Assembly: GCA_009746045.1 (NCBI GenBank)
Contig: RPFO01000667.1
Span: 2,588,317-2,652,316, forward strand
Source of the DNA: Mesostigma viride
Taxonomy: Eukaryota; Streptophyta; Mesostigmatophyceae; Mesostigmatales; Mesostigmataceae
Reading direction: 5' to 3'
Length of the DNA: 64,000 nucleotides
Shown piece after piece: positions 33,165 through 42,701 of the stretch. Under the pieces are notes generated by a model that saw only the letters and a program-made list of their open reading frames with translations, made no database searches and had not been told where the DNA came from. Each line of letters begins with the position of its first letter. Position 1 is the stretch's first letter. A program made the position numbers and the translations under genes.

Positions 33165-33582
33165 CGGGGTTCTTTGAACGGAGTTTCTTCTATACGTGAA
33201 TGCGGGAACAAGAGGCCGCTGGATGAGCGGCTTATAGGTCGTAGTGTTTACTCGTAGCTGTTTGGCTAGAGCTTTTGTGATTAGTAGATGCAATATAGTG
33301 CATGGTTGAAAAATGAATTAAATAAAATGTGCGTTCCGCGCTTGGGTTGATTATACCCGGGCGGAACGGGGCGTGAGGTGCAGTGCCCCTGAAAAGAACA
33401 ACCTACGCATTATTTAATACTAGCCGTGCAGATTCGGGATATTCTACCCCCGGTCTGTACGGTTAGCGTCTTACTAGCATCCACTAAACATAAGGGTTTA
33501 ATGACGTCAGTTAGCTAGGGATAAGGGAGGTTTTGCGACTAAAAGCCGCTCTGGCTGGTTTTGTCGGCCTCTTTCTTTGCTC
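33165..33582 (+). repeat. Split direct repeat A1 (second element)
   Basis: 418 bp from CGGGGTTCTTTGAACGG to CTCTTTCTTTGCTC, repeated at 34547-34964. Confidence 0.93.
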
Positions 33583-34417
33583 GTTGTCGTTGCGGCGGCA
33601 GCCGCGGCTATGGGTGCTGCGGAGCAAAATCCCAAAAGCACTGGTTGCACTGGCCACTTGGCCAGTGGTGAGACTTCCAGTTGTTAACCGGCCAGGCGTA
33701 GTTCCTCGCTCGGTTAACTAAAAGAAAAGAAAATGATTACCTCCGGTCCGCACCTTTTCCCCAGCTTGGGGTCTTTGGTGGGCCGGATGCCGTGACAGGT
33801 GCTCAACTGTCGCTTGGTCGGCCCAGTGCGCGAGCTGGTGCTCCGTACCTGGGGATGCTTGCACCCCGGGTTGGAGCCGGATGGCTGGCACTGGCGACCC
33901 GTGTCTCGGTCCGCGGCCTGCGGCTTTTTCTTCGGAAATTGCTGCTGGCCAGAAAACTTTGCAATTGCCTTCCGCCGAGGGGGGGTGGTTGGGGCTGGGG
34001 ACGGCGATGGGAAAAGCGCCTAAGCTAGAAATTTTTTCCCCACGCATAGAAACCTCGGGGGGAATGCGGTCTTGGCTGAACGGACTCTCGTTCAGCCAGG
34101 TGCCTGGGGCTGTGGCCTCGGGCATCCGGGCTGGCGGGGCCTGGGCTAGGTCCACGTTTTTTCTCGAAGCACCCCGGGTCTATGGGGAGACGGCCATAGC
34201 GGTACCGACTCGGGGCCCCGAGAGGGGTCATGATAGGCTGGCCGTGCGCAATCGCAGTGCAAATGCGCTGGGCCTTTTTGGGCCTGGCCATGCATCCACA
34301 GCCGCCGGGCACACGCCTCCCGATGTGGGGGGGCTCCCGTTTTGCGGCAGGGCGGTCACTTGTGACAACGAGCAAGGTGGAGTGCGGCTTCAAGGGAAAG
34401 CCAGGGCGGGGGTGATT

Positions 34418-34546
34418 GGGCAACGTACTTCATGAAGGGCCTTGAACGGCGTGCCTCCGGGCATGTCAATTAGTGTCACATGTATGCTTCCACTTATTGT
34501 TTTAATGAAGATGCTGGTTTTTGTGGGAGCTACGTGGGACATGAAT
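34418..34546 (+). repeat. Split direct repeat B1 (second element)
   Basis: 129 bp from GGGCAACGTACTTCATG to GGGACATGAAT; B2 is 127 bp with a 2-bp deletion. Confidence 0.92.
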
Positions 34547-34964
34547 CGGGGTTCTTTGAACGGAGTTTCTTCTATACGTGAATGCGGGAACAAGAGGCCG
34601 CTGGATGAGCGGCTTATAGGTCGTAGTGTTTACTCGTAGCTGTTTGGCTAGAGCTTTTGTGATTAGTAGATGCAATATAGTGCATGGTTGAAAAATGAAT
34701 TAAATAAAATGTGCGTTCCGCGCTTGGGTTGATTATACCCGGGCGGAACGGGGCGTGAGGTGCAGTGCCCCTGAAAAGAACAACCTACGCATTATTTAAT
34801 ACTAGCCGTGCAGATTCGGGATATTCTACCCCCGGTCTGTACGGTTAGCGTCTTACTAGCATCCACTAAACATAAGGGTTTAATGACGTCAGTTAGCTAG
34901 GGATAAGGGAGGTTTTGCGACTAAAAGCCGCTCTGGCTGGTTTTGTCGGCCTCTTTCTTTGCTC
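34547..34964 (+). repeat. Split direct repeat A2 (second element)
   Basis: 418-bp copy of A1, abutting B1. Confidence 0.93.
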
Positions 34965-34979
34965 CCCACCCACCCACCC
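34965..34979 (-). other. G-quadruplex-type tract at the A2/B2 junction (second element)
   Basis: CCCACCCACCCACCC, identical in sequence and position to 14785-14799. Confidence 0.85.
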
Positions 34980-34997
34980 GTGTCTTGGTTGCCTCTA

Positions 34998-35124
34998 GGG
35001 CAACGTACTTCATGAAGGGCCTTGAACGGCGTGTCCGGGCATGTCAATTAGTGTCACATGTATGCTTCCACTTATTGTTTTAATGAAGATGCTGGTTTTT
35101 GTGGGAGCTACGTGGGACATGAAT
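34998..35124 (+). repeat. Split direct repeat B2 (second element)
   Basis: 127-bp copy of B1 at the right end. Confidence 0.92.
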
Positions 35125-35630
35125 GTTTCTTCATCGTTTGGCAGATCTTGTAGATCATTTGGTTCTTCATTTACTCTGCCAAACTGTGCTTCGTTGCACA
35201 TTTACCTGCACGCATAAACCAGGAAGGGGGAAAAACAGCATTAAACATGACCATGATTAGAAACGCTGGGCTGCAGCATGTGCACATGTACACCTAACCA
35301 GACCAAAGGCATAGCAAACAACATGATGCTCGGCATAAAAAAAGATACTTCTGACTGGTACAAAACATTGAAAGGGTGACCCAATTGAAAGCCTAGCACC
35401 GCCATTATTGAGATGTGCAAGACCAAGAAACCACGACATTGCATATGACCGATGCATTGAAAAAGGGAAAAACACGTTTATTAACTGTGAAGCTCCAGGG
35501 TAACTAGACTAAATTTCTTTTAAGGGGACGTGGCGCGCCGAATATTTTCCGCGCCAAAAAATTCGCGGTTACTACCGTCCGTACGGTGTATAATGTGTGC
35601 CCGGACCGCTCAACCCTCGCGGAGGTGGCC
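35125..35630. other. Non-coding stretch, possible exon remnant on minus strand
   Basis: On the minus strand 35125-35197 reads MCNEAQFGRVNEEPNDLQDL and would continue across the split-repeat element into ILFLL and a stop at 33146, followed by AATAAA. Its upstream edge shows CAG/GTAAAT, which looks more like a splice donor than an acceptor, so the gene model is unresolved. Nothing else recognised. Confidence 0.3.
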
Positions 35631-35757
35631 ATGGCGGCATGCCTTTATGCAATATTAATCGATATGGCACGTAAACAGCTAGAAAAAATGCTTGAATTTC
35701 GCAGAAGATTATTTGATGACCTCATTTCATGGCGGAAAGTTTACGGTTTGCAATATC
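35631..35757 (+). pseudogene. Small unknown ORF interrupted by AGT-A, 5' part
   Basis: Starting at ATG 35631 the frame reads MAACLYAILIDMARKQLEKM and is cut by the LTR at 35758. After removing the element and one TSD copy it continues in frame at 54394 to a stop at 54437, giving 56 codons. Rich in Leu and basic residues, helical in appearance. I do not recognise it; it could be a first exon or chance. Confidence 0.35.
35753..35757. repeat. 5-bp target duplication of AGT-A, left copy
   Basis: ATATC here and at 54389-54393. Confidence 0.88.
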
Positions 35758-36374
35758 AGTTAACGTAAAGGATTTACGTTAGATGGATAGAGATTGTTAC
35801 GCTCTTTCCAGCGGCACCTTGAACGCCTCATTTGGTTAAGGAACGTAAAAGTTATGACGTTTCCTAGGCTGTGCCGACAGTACCCGGCGCGCCACTGTGG
35901 GCGCGTACGGACACAGGATGTACAAGTGTCACTTTGATAGTCCGCAGGACGTTGACAGGACTTGTACAGGACTTGATGGTCAATTGATAGGTAGGCGCGC
36001 TGTAGCGCGCCAGGACCTATGAGACAATTGATGTTGAGTAGTGTACGGATAGGTCCACAGGACTAGCCGTATGGACAATTGATAGATCTCCGCGCCAAAG
36101 GCGTGCCAGAGCTCTGTGTAATCAATTGATTGACAGTTCAGCTGTGACAGTGCAGCTGAATACTTGGACGCGTCCCTAACAACCTATATGTGTGACTTGG
36201 TCGCACCGGGACGCTAGTTCTTGCGTGCACGTTCTCTTGGCACTGCGACCCTGTCGTCTGTGCTGCGTGCAGTCTTGGAAGTGACGTGACTTACGTCTGT
36301 GTTTCCTGTTATTAATAAAGGCAACTTCCTGCAAGAACCATGGCGGAATTCGTGGCATTCACTCTCATACAACT
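35758..36374 (+). repeat. 5' LTR of AGT-A
   Basis: Starts AGTTAACGTAAAGG and ends TCATACAACT. AATAAA at about 36314 is a probable poly(A) signal. The interior begins CGTATTAC, the same first seven bases (CGTATTA) as AGT-B, which may be part of an unusual primer site. Confidence 0.93.
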
Positions 36375-36398
36375 CGTATTACACGCCTCGTTCCAAAT

Positions 36399-37109
36399 AT
36401 GCCAAATTCTGAAGAATTCCGGATTCCCGGCGATGAGGAATTAGCCGCTCCGCCGGCTGATCCTTTACCAAGACCGACTGCGCCGTCGTGGCAGCAATTG
36501 CTTGACGAGGTCACGATATCGCTGGACGAACTTCATCGTCGGCAGCGCGCAGCTCTTCCCTTGCTCGGGGATAACCCCGAGGACCCCGATTTGCCAGCAC
36601 TGGTGCCGGCTATACGCGCACTGTTGGACCAGATTCGCAACATTTTATCGCAATTTACGGTCCAGGTGCGGGGAGGTTTGCGGTCGGTGAACGAGGTCAC
36701 CACTGCCATTGAGGAGTTGGATAACGCCATCTCTTCACTCACCGGTTACCAGAGAAACTTACAAAACTGGGCATCGCTACGCACGGGGGGCGCGCCGGCG
36801 GTGTCGACAAACTTATTTCAAGATCTCGCGTTGCTATCGCTGCTCACACGCGGCGTACGCAGTCGCGAGCGCCAGGTTCTCATTAACCTGGTGGCATTTC
36901 TCGCATCTCTGCGAGAGTGGATTCCCGCGGGGTGGGAATTGTTGTCGATCTTTACACATCCTCTGCGCCTCGTCGCGCGTCGGCGCATCGCAACTTACGC
37001 GGCGGGAAGCACACCGGTTTTGATACATACCGGTGCAGGTCCAGAGCTGGATATGGAGGATCGTGAGTTCGCATACGAGTACTGCGACTTCAGGGGCCTT
37101 GACTACTAG
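36399..37109 (+). CDS. Extra upstream ORF of AGT-A, 236 codons
   Basis: An ATG 25 bp after the 5' LTR opens a frame of 236 codons, MPNSEEFRIPGDEELAAPPA onward. The first 60 residues are Pro/acidic; a helical region with heptad-like spacing follows (IRALLDQIRNILSQFTVQV, VTTAIEELDNAISSL), then Arg-rich helices. It resembles no gag, protease or envelope that I know. It sits before gag, as does the unrelated-looking ORF of AGT-B. It could be a coiled-coil structural or accessory protein. Confidence 0.7.
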   Translation: MPNSEEFRIPGDEELAAPPADPLPRPTAPSWQQLLDEVTISLDELHRRQRAALPLLGDNPEDPDLPALVPAIRALLDQIRNILSQFTVQVRGGLRSVNEVTTAIEELDNAISSLTGYQRNLQNWASLRTGGAPAVSTNLFQDLALLSLLTRGVRSRERQVLINLVAFLASLREWIPAGWELLSIFTHPLRLVARRRIATYAAGSTPVLIHTGAGPELDMEDREFAYEYCDFRGLDY

Positions 37110-37278
37110 GTCGGCCAAATTTTTTCTTTTCCAGTACTCGTCGACATTTTGTCGAATTTTCAACGGCAATTCGCGGGGGCGGAGGCGACACCGGCGCAGG
37201 CGGCAGTTGCGACAATTCTTTGTACATACTTTAATCTGCTGCTTTGCTGAGGTGTTTTTGAATAGCTTGTAGTGCAGG

Positions 37279-37687
37279 ATGGCAGACGGGCGCCGTAGCA
37301 AAGGTGCCCCAGCCAGTGGGAATAATGGTGGTGCTGGTAGTGGGACCGCTCACGTAGATGACGTGGGGGTTACCGGAGAAATTACCAACCTTCATCACAA
37401 TAATAATAATGCACAAGCTGTTCTTGGTTATGATCTCACTACCCAGGGTTTGCTTATTGTGAATCAACTGCAACCTGTCACGTCAGACACAAAGCCCAAG
37501 CAGGCTGAGGAGTTTGTGGAGGGGCTAGAGGGGTTTCCAAGTTTGTACGGTGGTACAAACTATTACCAGATCTGGATAGGTAGCCAGACTTTTGGCAAGT
37601 GTACAGATCAGATAAAGGACCTCACTAGAGAGTGTAAGAAGGCCAACAAGGCCTGGTCCAGCTACGTGGCAGAGTTAAAGGAACTGC
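37279..37687 (+). CDS. Gag of AGT-A, N-terminal part
   Basis: ATG at 37279 starts MADGRRSKGAPASGNNGG, a Gly/Asn-rich lead, then a helical region (AEEFVEGLEGFPSLYGGTNYYQIW) plausible for a copia gag. The frame is cut at 37687 by AGT-B. It resumes in frame at 48494 once the nested element and its ACTGC duplicate are removed. Confidence 0.75.
37683..37687. repeat. 5-bp target duplication of AGT-B, left copy
   Basis: ACTGC here and at 48489-48493. Confidence 0.88.
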
Positions 37688-38331
37688 AGTTAGCATTTTG
37701 GGCAACCAATATGCTAAGTGGATACAGTTTGGAAAGACCTTTCCAACGCCGTGCTGACCGCCTGAAACAGACAAGGGACAAGAAAGATATCAAGTCCCGA
37801 AGTCCTAGCCATCCGTGGCCGACTAGGGTGCAGTCCTCTGGTGTAGTGGACAGGACACGTGGCAGGCCGTGCCTGCACAGGCTTAGCCTGTCTATCACGT
37901 GACTGTGGTCCACGTAGGCCAGGAGGAGCAGCAGCCTGTGACTAGTAGGGTACTGGCACTGGCACAAGGCTGCAAGGATACTAGGCCTTGCAGGCTTGTG
38001 ACAGGTCCTGTACTTCCTAGGTTGCAGAGTCTAGGCAAATCCAGTACGTCCTGGCTCTGCGCTGATGCCAGTGGACGTTGTGGATTTGCCTGCACGCCTG
38101 CACGTGCCTCGTCATGCCGATGGGAACGAGGAACAACGCAAGGATATAGCTTGGTCATGGGGGATGACCAGCTATCTCGGAAAGCACGAACCGTGGGTGC
38201 CACCTTGGTCGTGGAAGTGCCCATTGTGGTCGTGGCCTGGTGAACAGATTTAAGGTTGCTGCCTTGCAACATTGGCTAAGACGCGCTGTGAAAGACCAAG
38301 AGCTCACACCCGTTGGGAGCTCTTTCTAACT
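37688..38331 (+). repeat. 5' LTR of AGT-B
   Basis: 644 bp; matches 47060-47289 plus 48075-48488 with no differences that I noticed. The next bases CGTATTATTG match the AGT-A interior start in the first seven. Confidence 0.93.
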
Positions 38332-38356
38332 CGTATTATTGTCTCCTTACTTCTTC

Positions 38357-39544
38357 ATGTCCAACGTGCCGAGGGAACAGGCCATTGAGCCTTCGCAAAG
38401 CCAGAGCTCGCAGCCGCAGCTTCGGGTAGGAGCCCCGGAGCAATCACAACCTTTTCATCCCTACGCTCATCCGAGCACCGCATCAACCTTCGTCCAGGCG
38501 GCGTACCTGGCAAGGGGGCTAGCGAAGAAAGGTTGGGTAGCAGTTTGCGGAACTGCAGCAGGGCCGGCGGCGAGCGACCCCATTGTGATGCAGATTGAGG
38601 CTTCGACAGCTCCCGGCGAGTTATCGCGAGAGGCAGTCGAAAAGTTTGTGTCAATACGGGACGAGCTGTCCTCGACCATTTACGGTCTGGAGGTGGCTCA
38701 CCAGGGCGGGCACGTGACCGTGTCGCAGCTGGATTTGGCGCGGGAGGCACTGGGCCAGATCGTGGCTATTGGACTGGGAGCAGCGCGACTGTTTAACCAT
38801 CAGGTGGCAACGTCTGTGCTGGGCGCGGGAGTAGAAGTCCCGGACGTGATCAGGCAAGCGCAGGCGCGCGAAGTCGACAACCCCTGGTCGACAACAGAGG
38901 TGGTTTCACAAACGTGCGAACATCTCGTGAACATTCTTTTGCAGGAGTCACGGGGTAACGCAGACCGGTGGGTGATAACCACACGACCATTTGGGATTTG
39001 GTCAACACTCGATACACCGCGGGCGGCGGATCCAGACGCACACGATCCAGTGGTCGAGGTCATCACGGGTCGGGAGGTAACGCCAGAAGACTTCCATTAC
39101 CAATTCGTTGATCAGCCGGAGGGGATCATCGAACGTTCATCTCAGCAGATAGATCAAGGCGACGGTACCACAGAGGGGTACGCTGCAAGACGTCGTGCTG
39201 AGCTGCACGTCCCGCAAGAGCCCGAACACGACTACGGTGGTCGTGGGGCTTGCAACTACAAGCGGGGTGGTGGAACGCGGTGGGTGAGGAGCCTTGAGTG
39301 GGATCGCCCAAGTGGGAGCGAGCCCCGGATCCCAGTGGAGAAGTCTGCAGACGGGCGACCCGTTAGCAGAGTGTTTGGACCCTACGCCGACGGGGAGGAC
39401 GCCGCTGGCAGCGACGAGGAGCGGCCAGAGACGCCCATCGCAGCCACTGCTCAGGAGCGAGAGCTGGAGGCAGCGAACCAAGCAGGTGCTGAGTCAGTAG
39501 CTGGGACGGTGCCCACGGCATCCCCCAGCGACGCCAGTGCTTGA
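38357..39544 (+). CDS. Extra upstream ORF of AGT-B, 395 codons
   Basis: ATG 38357 (MSNVPREQAIEPSQSQSSQP) is the first ATG with a plausible context after the LTR; the frame is intact to the stop at 39544. A Gln/Ser/Pro-rich N-terminus precedes a mostly helical domain (VQAAYLARGLAKKGWVAVCG to VISQTCEHLVNILLQESRGN), then an acidic C-terminus (AAGSDEERPETP). No known domain is recognised, and I see no clear similarity to the AGT-A extra ORF. It has no frameshift, unlike pol. Confidence 0.75.
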   Translation: MSNVPREQAIEPSQSQSSQPQLRVGAPEQSQPFHPYAHPSTASTFVQAAYLARGLAKKGWVAVCGTAAGPAASDPIVMQIEASTAPGELSREAVEKFVSIRDELSSTIYGLEVAHQGGHVTVSQLDLAREALGQIVAIGLGAARLFNHQVATSVLGAGVEVPDVIRQAQAREVDNPWSTTEVVSQTCEHLVNILLQESRGNADRWVITTRPFGIWSTLDTPRAADPDAHDPVVEVITGREVTPEDFHYQFVDQPEGIIERSSQQIDQGDGTTEGYAARRRAELHVPQEPEHDYGGRGACNYKRGGGTRWVRSLEWDRPSGSEPRIPVEKSADGRPVSRVFGPYADGEDAAGSDEERPETPIAATAQERELEAANQAGAESVAGTVPTASPSDASA

Positions 39545-39597
39545 GTCAGTTCTTCCTTTTTCCTTCGCCTTTATTGTTGTGTCCCCACTTGTATATA

Positions 39598-39905
39598 ATG
39601 CCTCGTGGCAAACCGGGCGACGGCGACAAGGGCGAGGAGGGGGCACCGGCTGGAGGGAGCCAGGAGCCTGGGAAGGGCAAGGAGACGCTGGTGGGAGAGG
39701 CGATCCCAGCCAGCGACGGTGATGGGGGAAAGCGACCAGGGAGCAAAAGGCGACACGAAGACTCGGTGGAGGAGGCGCGCAAGGCGCGGGCGCTGGGGGC
39801 ATCTGATGCAATAACGGTGGCGAATGGGCAACCTGCCGTGGAGAAGCGTAAGAGGGACCCCTCTGCTGACGGCAATGGTAAGAGGACTCACGTGGATGTG
39901 CTCTC
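39598..39905 (+). CDS. Gag of AGT-B, N-terminal part
   Basis: ATG 39598 (MPRGKPGDGDKGEEGAPAGG) starts a charged, low-complexity lead. The frame is broken at 39905 by the palindromic element. The codon phase at 39905 and 41443 fits, so exact removal of the insertion plus one CTCTC restores the frame. Confidence 0.75.
39901..39905. repeat. 5-bp target duplication of the palindromic miniature element, left copy
   Basis: CTCTC here and at 41438-41442. Confidence 0.85.
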
Positions 39906-40111
39906 AGTTAGGTTAATATTGTGCGGAAACCTTTTTGCCACTTGGGCTACTCAGGTTCCGCACAATATTACCGGCGATAACCACTCGCCGGACACTCAAG
40001 TTCACGACGTCGTGAACTTGAGTGTCCGGCGAGTGGTTATCGCCGGTAATATTGTGCGGAACCTGAGTAGCCCAAGTGGCAAAAAGGTTTCCGCACAATA
40101 TTAACCTAACT
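39906..40111. repeat. Perfect 206-bp palindrome, copy 1
   Basis: Two 103-bp arms are exact reverse complements meeting at ACGAC/GTCGT (centre 40008/40009) with no spacer. Within each arm AATATTGTGCGG and CCGCACAATATT form a second, smaller inverted repeat. Confidence 0.95.
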
Positions 40112-40347
40112 AAGACCTGGATCCTTGCGGGGCGCAGGTTCGAATCCACTCGGAAGCGGATTATTTGGGGGAATAATTCGTTCCGATTTGGCACCCGGCT
40201 CTAATCATATGCGCACCAAGGAGATGCTCATATTCGATCATATTCATATCGATATTTGCACCAACGAGATGCTTATATTCGATCATATTCATGCATACGG
40301 GTGTTCCGAGCCTAGTGATTCGTCCTCGCCCCAAGAGGCTAGGTTTT
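40112..40347 (+). repeat. 236-bp spacer with tRNA-like segment, copy 1
   Basis: Near its start CGCAGGTTCGAATCCACTCGG is a tRNA T-arm-like stretch with a B box (GGTTCGAATCC). Later two 36-bp imperfect repeats (GCACCAAGGAGATGCTCATA-type) occur. Copies 2 and 3 at 40554-40789 and 40996-41231 are the same. Confidence 0.85.
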
Positions 40348-40553
40348 AGTTAGGTTAATATTGTGCGGAAACCTTTTTGCCACTTGGGCTACTCAGGTTC
40401 CGCACAATATTACCGGCGATAACCACTCGCCGGACACTCAAGTTCACGACGTCGTGAACTTGAGTGTCCGGCGAGTGGTTATCGCCGGTAATATTGTGCG
40501 GAACCTGAGTAGCCCAAGTGGCAAAAAGGTTTCCGCACAATATTAACCTAACT
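40348..40553. repeat. 206-bp palindrome, copy 2
   Basis: Identical to copy 1; both arms perfect. Confidence 0.95.
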
Positions 40554-40789
40554 AAGACCTGGATCCTTGCGGGGCGCAGGTTCGAATCCACTCGGAAGCG
40601 GATTATTTGGGGGAATAATTCGTTCCGATTTGGCACCCGGCTCTAATCATATGCGCACCAAGGAGATGCTCATATTCGATCATATTCATATCGATATTTG
40701 CACCAACGAGATGCTTATATTCGATCATATTCATGCATACGGGTGTTCCGAGCCTAGTGATTCGTCCTCGCCCCAAGAGGCTAGGTTTT
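40554..40789 (+). repeat. 236-bp spacer, copy 2
   Basis: Same as 40112-40347. Confidence 0.85.
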
Positions 40790-40995
40790 AGTTAGGTTAA
40801 TATTGTGCGGAAACCTTTTTGCCACTTGGGCTACTCAGGTTCCGCACAATATTACCGGCGATAACCACTCGCCGGACACTCAAGTTCACGACGTCGTGAA
40901 CTTGAGTGTCCGGCGAGTGGTTATCGCGGGTAATATTGTGCGGAACCTGAGTAGCCCAAGTGGCAAAAAGGTTTCCGCACAATATTAACCTAACT
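40790..40995. repeat. 206-bp palindrome, copy 3
   Basis: One mismatch between arms (CGCGGGTAAT at about 40926 for CGCCGGTAAT). Confidence 0.95.
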
Positions 40996-41231
40996 AAGAC
41001 CTGGATCCTTGCGGGGCGCAGGTTCGAATCCACTCGGAAGCGGATTATTTGGGGGAATAATTCGTTCCGATTTGGCACCCGGCTCTAATCATATGCGCAC
41101 CAAGGAGATGCTCATATTCGATCATATTCATATCGATATTTGCACCAACGAGATGCTTATATTCGATCATATTCATGCATACGGGTGTTCCGAGCCTAGT
41201 GATTCGTCCTCGCCCCAAGAGGCTAGGTTTT
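40996..41231 (+). repeat. 236-bp spacer, copy 3
   Basis: Same as 40112-40347. Confidence 0.85.
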
Positions 41232-41437
41232 AGTTAGGTTAATATTGTGCGGAAACCTTTTTGCCACTTGGGCTACTCAGGTTCCGCACAATATTACCGG
41301 CGATTACCACTCGCCGGACACTCAAGTTCACGACGTCGTGAACTTGAGTGTCCGGCGAGTGGTTATCGCCGGTAATATTGTGCGGAACCTGAGTAGCCCA
41401 AGTGGCAAAAAGGTTTCCGCACAATATTAACCTAACT
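41232..41437. repeat. 206-bp palindrome, copy 4
   Basis: One mismatch between arms (GATTACC at about 41305 for GATAACC). Confidence 0.95.
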
Positions 41438-41442
41438 CTCTC

Positions 41443-42489
41443 CCCTGTGCCTGCTGGACCAAGTGGTGCTGTTGTTGTGACACCCGCTGTGGTGGAGCCA
41501 GTGAGGGCGCTGCCAGGGTCGAGACCTCACATGAGTGCTGTCACTGTTATGAATGGACAAAAGCCTCTTAACCCACCACTAGCACAGGAAGCATTGGACA
41601 AGTGGCTAGAGGACATGGAGCTTGTTGTGTGCTCCGTGGACCCCACTGTCAACCTAGTGCAAGTGTTTCACTCGTCCACATGCAACAGGGACTCGTCAGA
41701 GCGTGTCAGGGAGAAGGCTAGGACTGCTGTCAAGGATAAGCTAACCTGGGCACAGTTCCTGGAAGGGTTGAGGGAAGAGTTCTCTGACAAGGTTCTCAAC
41801 CTCACCAACTACTACAAGCATCAGTATGACACCTTTGAGATAGTGGGCCCTGTGGCAGAGGAATGGGCTAGGCTCAACCGTATCAGGGACAAGGGGGCCA
41901 AGTATGGCTTCCTGGTCACAGATAGGGCCTTGGCAGACTATTTCCTGGACCGTATGGGTTTGAGTGTGGATGGGAGGAACGGTGCCCGCATGTTTCTTAA
42001 CCAGACTGATGGCTCCTTGCGTGCTCTGGAGCTTGTAATCCTCAGCATAAGGAAGCCAGATCCTGCCTGCAAGGCTATCCAGTCCCATGGCAGCAATGCC
42101 ACCTCCGCTGTGCAGGGCCAAGGTGATGTCCCCGGGTACCCAGCCCGTGATGGGGCAAGGCCCAACAAGCGTAAGCGCTTCAGGCGCCAGAGGCAGGGGG
42201 CTCAGGGTGGCAAGGGTGCAGGTTCCCAAGGAGGGGTTGGGGCCAGCAAGCTGGTGGTCAGCAGGGTAAGGGTGGCCAAGGGCAAGGCAAGGGCCAAGCT
42301 CAAGGCAACCAGGGCAAGCAGGGTGGGCAGCCTCAGGGAGGCCAGGGGAAGCCTGGCAAGGGTGGGGCTGGGTCTGGGAAGAAGGGTGGAGCATGTTTTG
42401 TGTGTGGCAAGGAAGGTCACTGGCGTCGTGAGTGTCCTGACAGGAAGGCCAAGCCTGCTGGGGCAGGAGGCCAGTCTGGGCAGCAGTGA
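41443..42489 (+). pseudogene. Gag of AGT-B, capsid and zinc knuckle
   Basis: From 41443 the frame reads PVPAGPSGAVVVTPAVVEPV, then a capsid-like helical domain (EALDKWLEDMELVVCSVDPT, KLTWAQFLEGLREEFSDKVL, LADYFLDRMGLSV) similar to copia gag. A basic Gly-rich tail changes frame near 42240 and ends with the zinc knuckle CFVCGKEGHWRREC (about 42394-42435) and a stop at 42487. The knuckle binds genomic RNA. The frameshift lies in a low-complexity Gly/Lys tract. Confidence 0.82.
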
Positions 42490-42701
42490 CTAGCTACATC
42501 ATCCCCTGTAAATAGTCAATCACCCCTTGGGGAAGGTGTGCTGGATGTACATAAGGACGGGGGTGTGCCCCTTGTGCAGCACCAAGGGTGTAAAGATGTT
42601 GTTCTTCCACTGGATTGCAATAACAATGCTGCAGCTGAATTCCCTATGCCTCATGCAGGTGGTGGGTCTCCAGCAGGTGCTGGCCTGGAGGGCCAAGGAC
42701 C

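Larger units (their letters stand above)
33165..35124 (+). mobile_element. Non-autonomous split-direct-repeat (PAT/Kangaroo-like) element
   Basis: Repeats A1 (33165-33582), B1 (34418-34546), A2 (34547-34964) and B2 (34998-35124) have the same A1-interior-B1-A2-B2 order as the coding element at 8692-15003. The 835-bp interior (33583-34417) encodes no recognisable RT or recombinase. Although open frames exist on both strands, I assign none. It is probably mobilised by an autonomous relative. The 15-bp C-tract between A2 and B2 is shared with the coding element. Confidence 0.85.
39906..41437. mobile_element. Tandem miniature LTR-like element with palindromic terminal repeats
   Basis: Four 206-bp terminal-repeat units alternate with three 236-bp spacers (period 442 bp, total 1532 bp) and the whole is flanked by CTCTC duplications. 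Ends are AGTTAGG...CCTAACT, the same style as the AGT LTRs. This is the layout of a TRIM-type miniature LTR element in a tandem array. There is no coding capacity; reading frames in it are the palindrome read on both strands. Confidence 0.85.

Noticed and set aside
33881-34435. 184-codon frame inside the non-autonomous split-repeat element
   Set aside because: It runs into repeat B1, overlaps similar-length frames on the other strand and shows no domain.
35010-35204. Minus-strand terminal exon interrupted by the split-repeat element
   Set aside because: The putative acceptor would be followed directly by an in-frame stop, and the site looks more like a donor. Kept only as a remark.
39961-39972. 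CAATATTAC in the palindrome arm, matching the CRESS-virus origin nonamer NANTATTAC
   Set aside because: The nonamer is short and AT-rich, it is in the stem and not in a loop, and there is no Rep gene. The 5-bp target duplication supports an LTR-like origin.
39913-41430. Repeated 61-93 codon frames in the palindromic array
   Set aside because: The same protein appears on both strands because the sequence is a palindrome; not coding.
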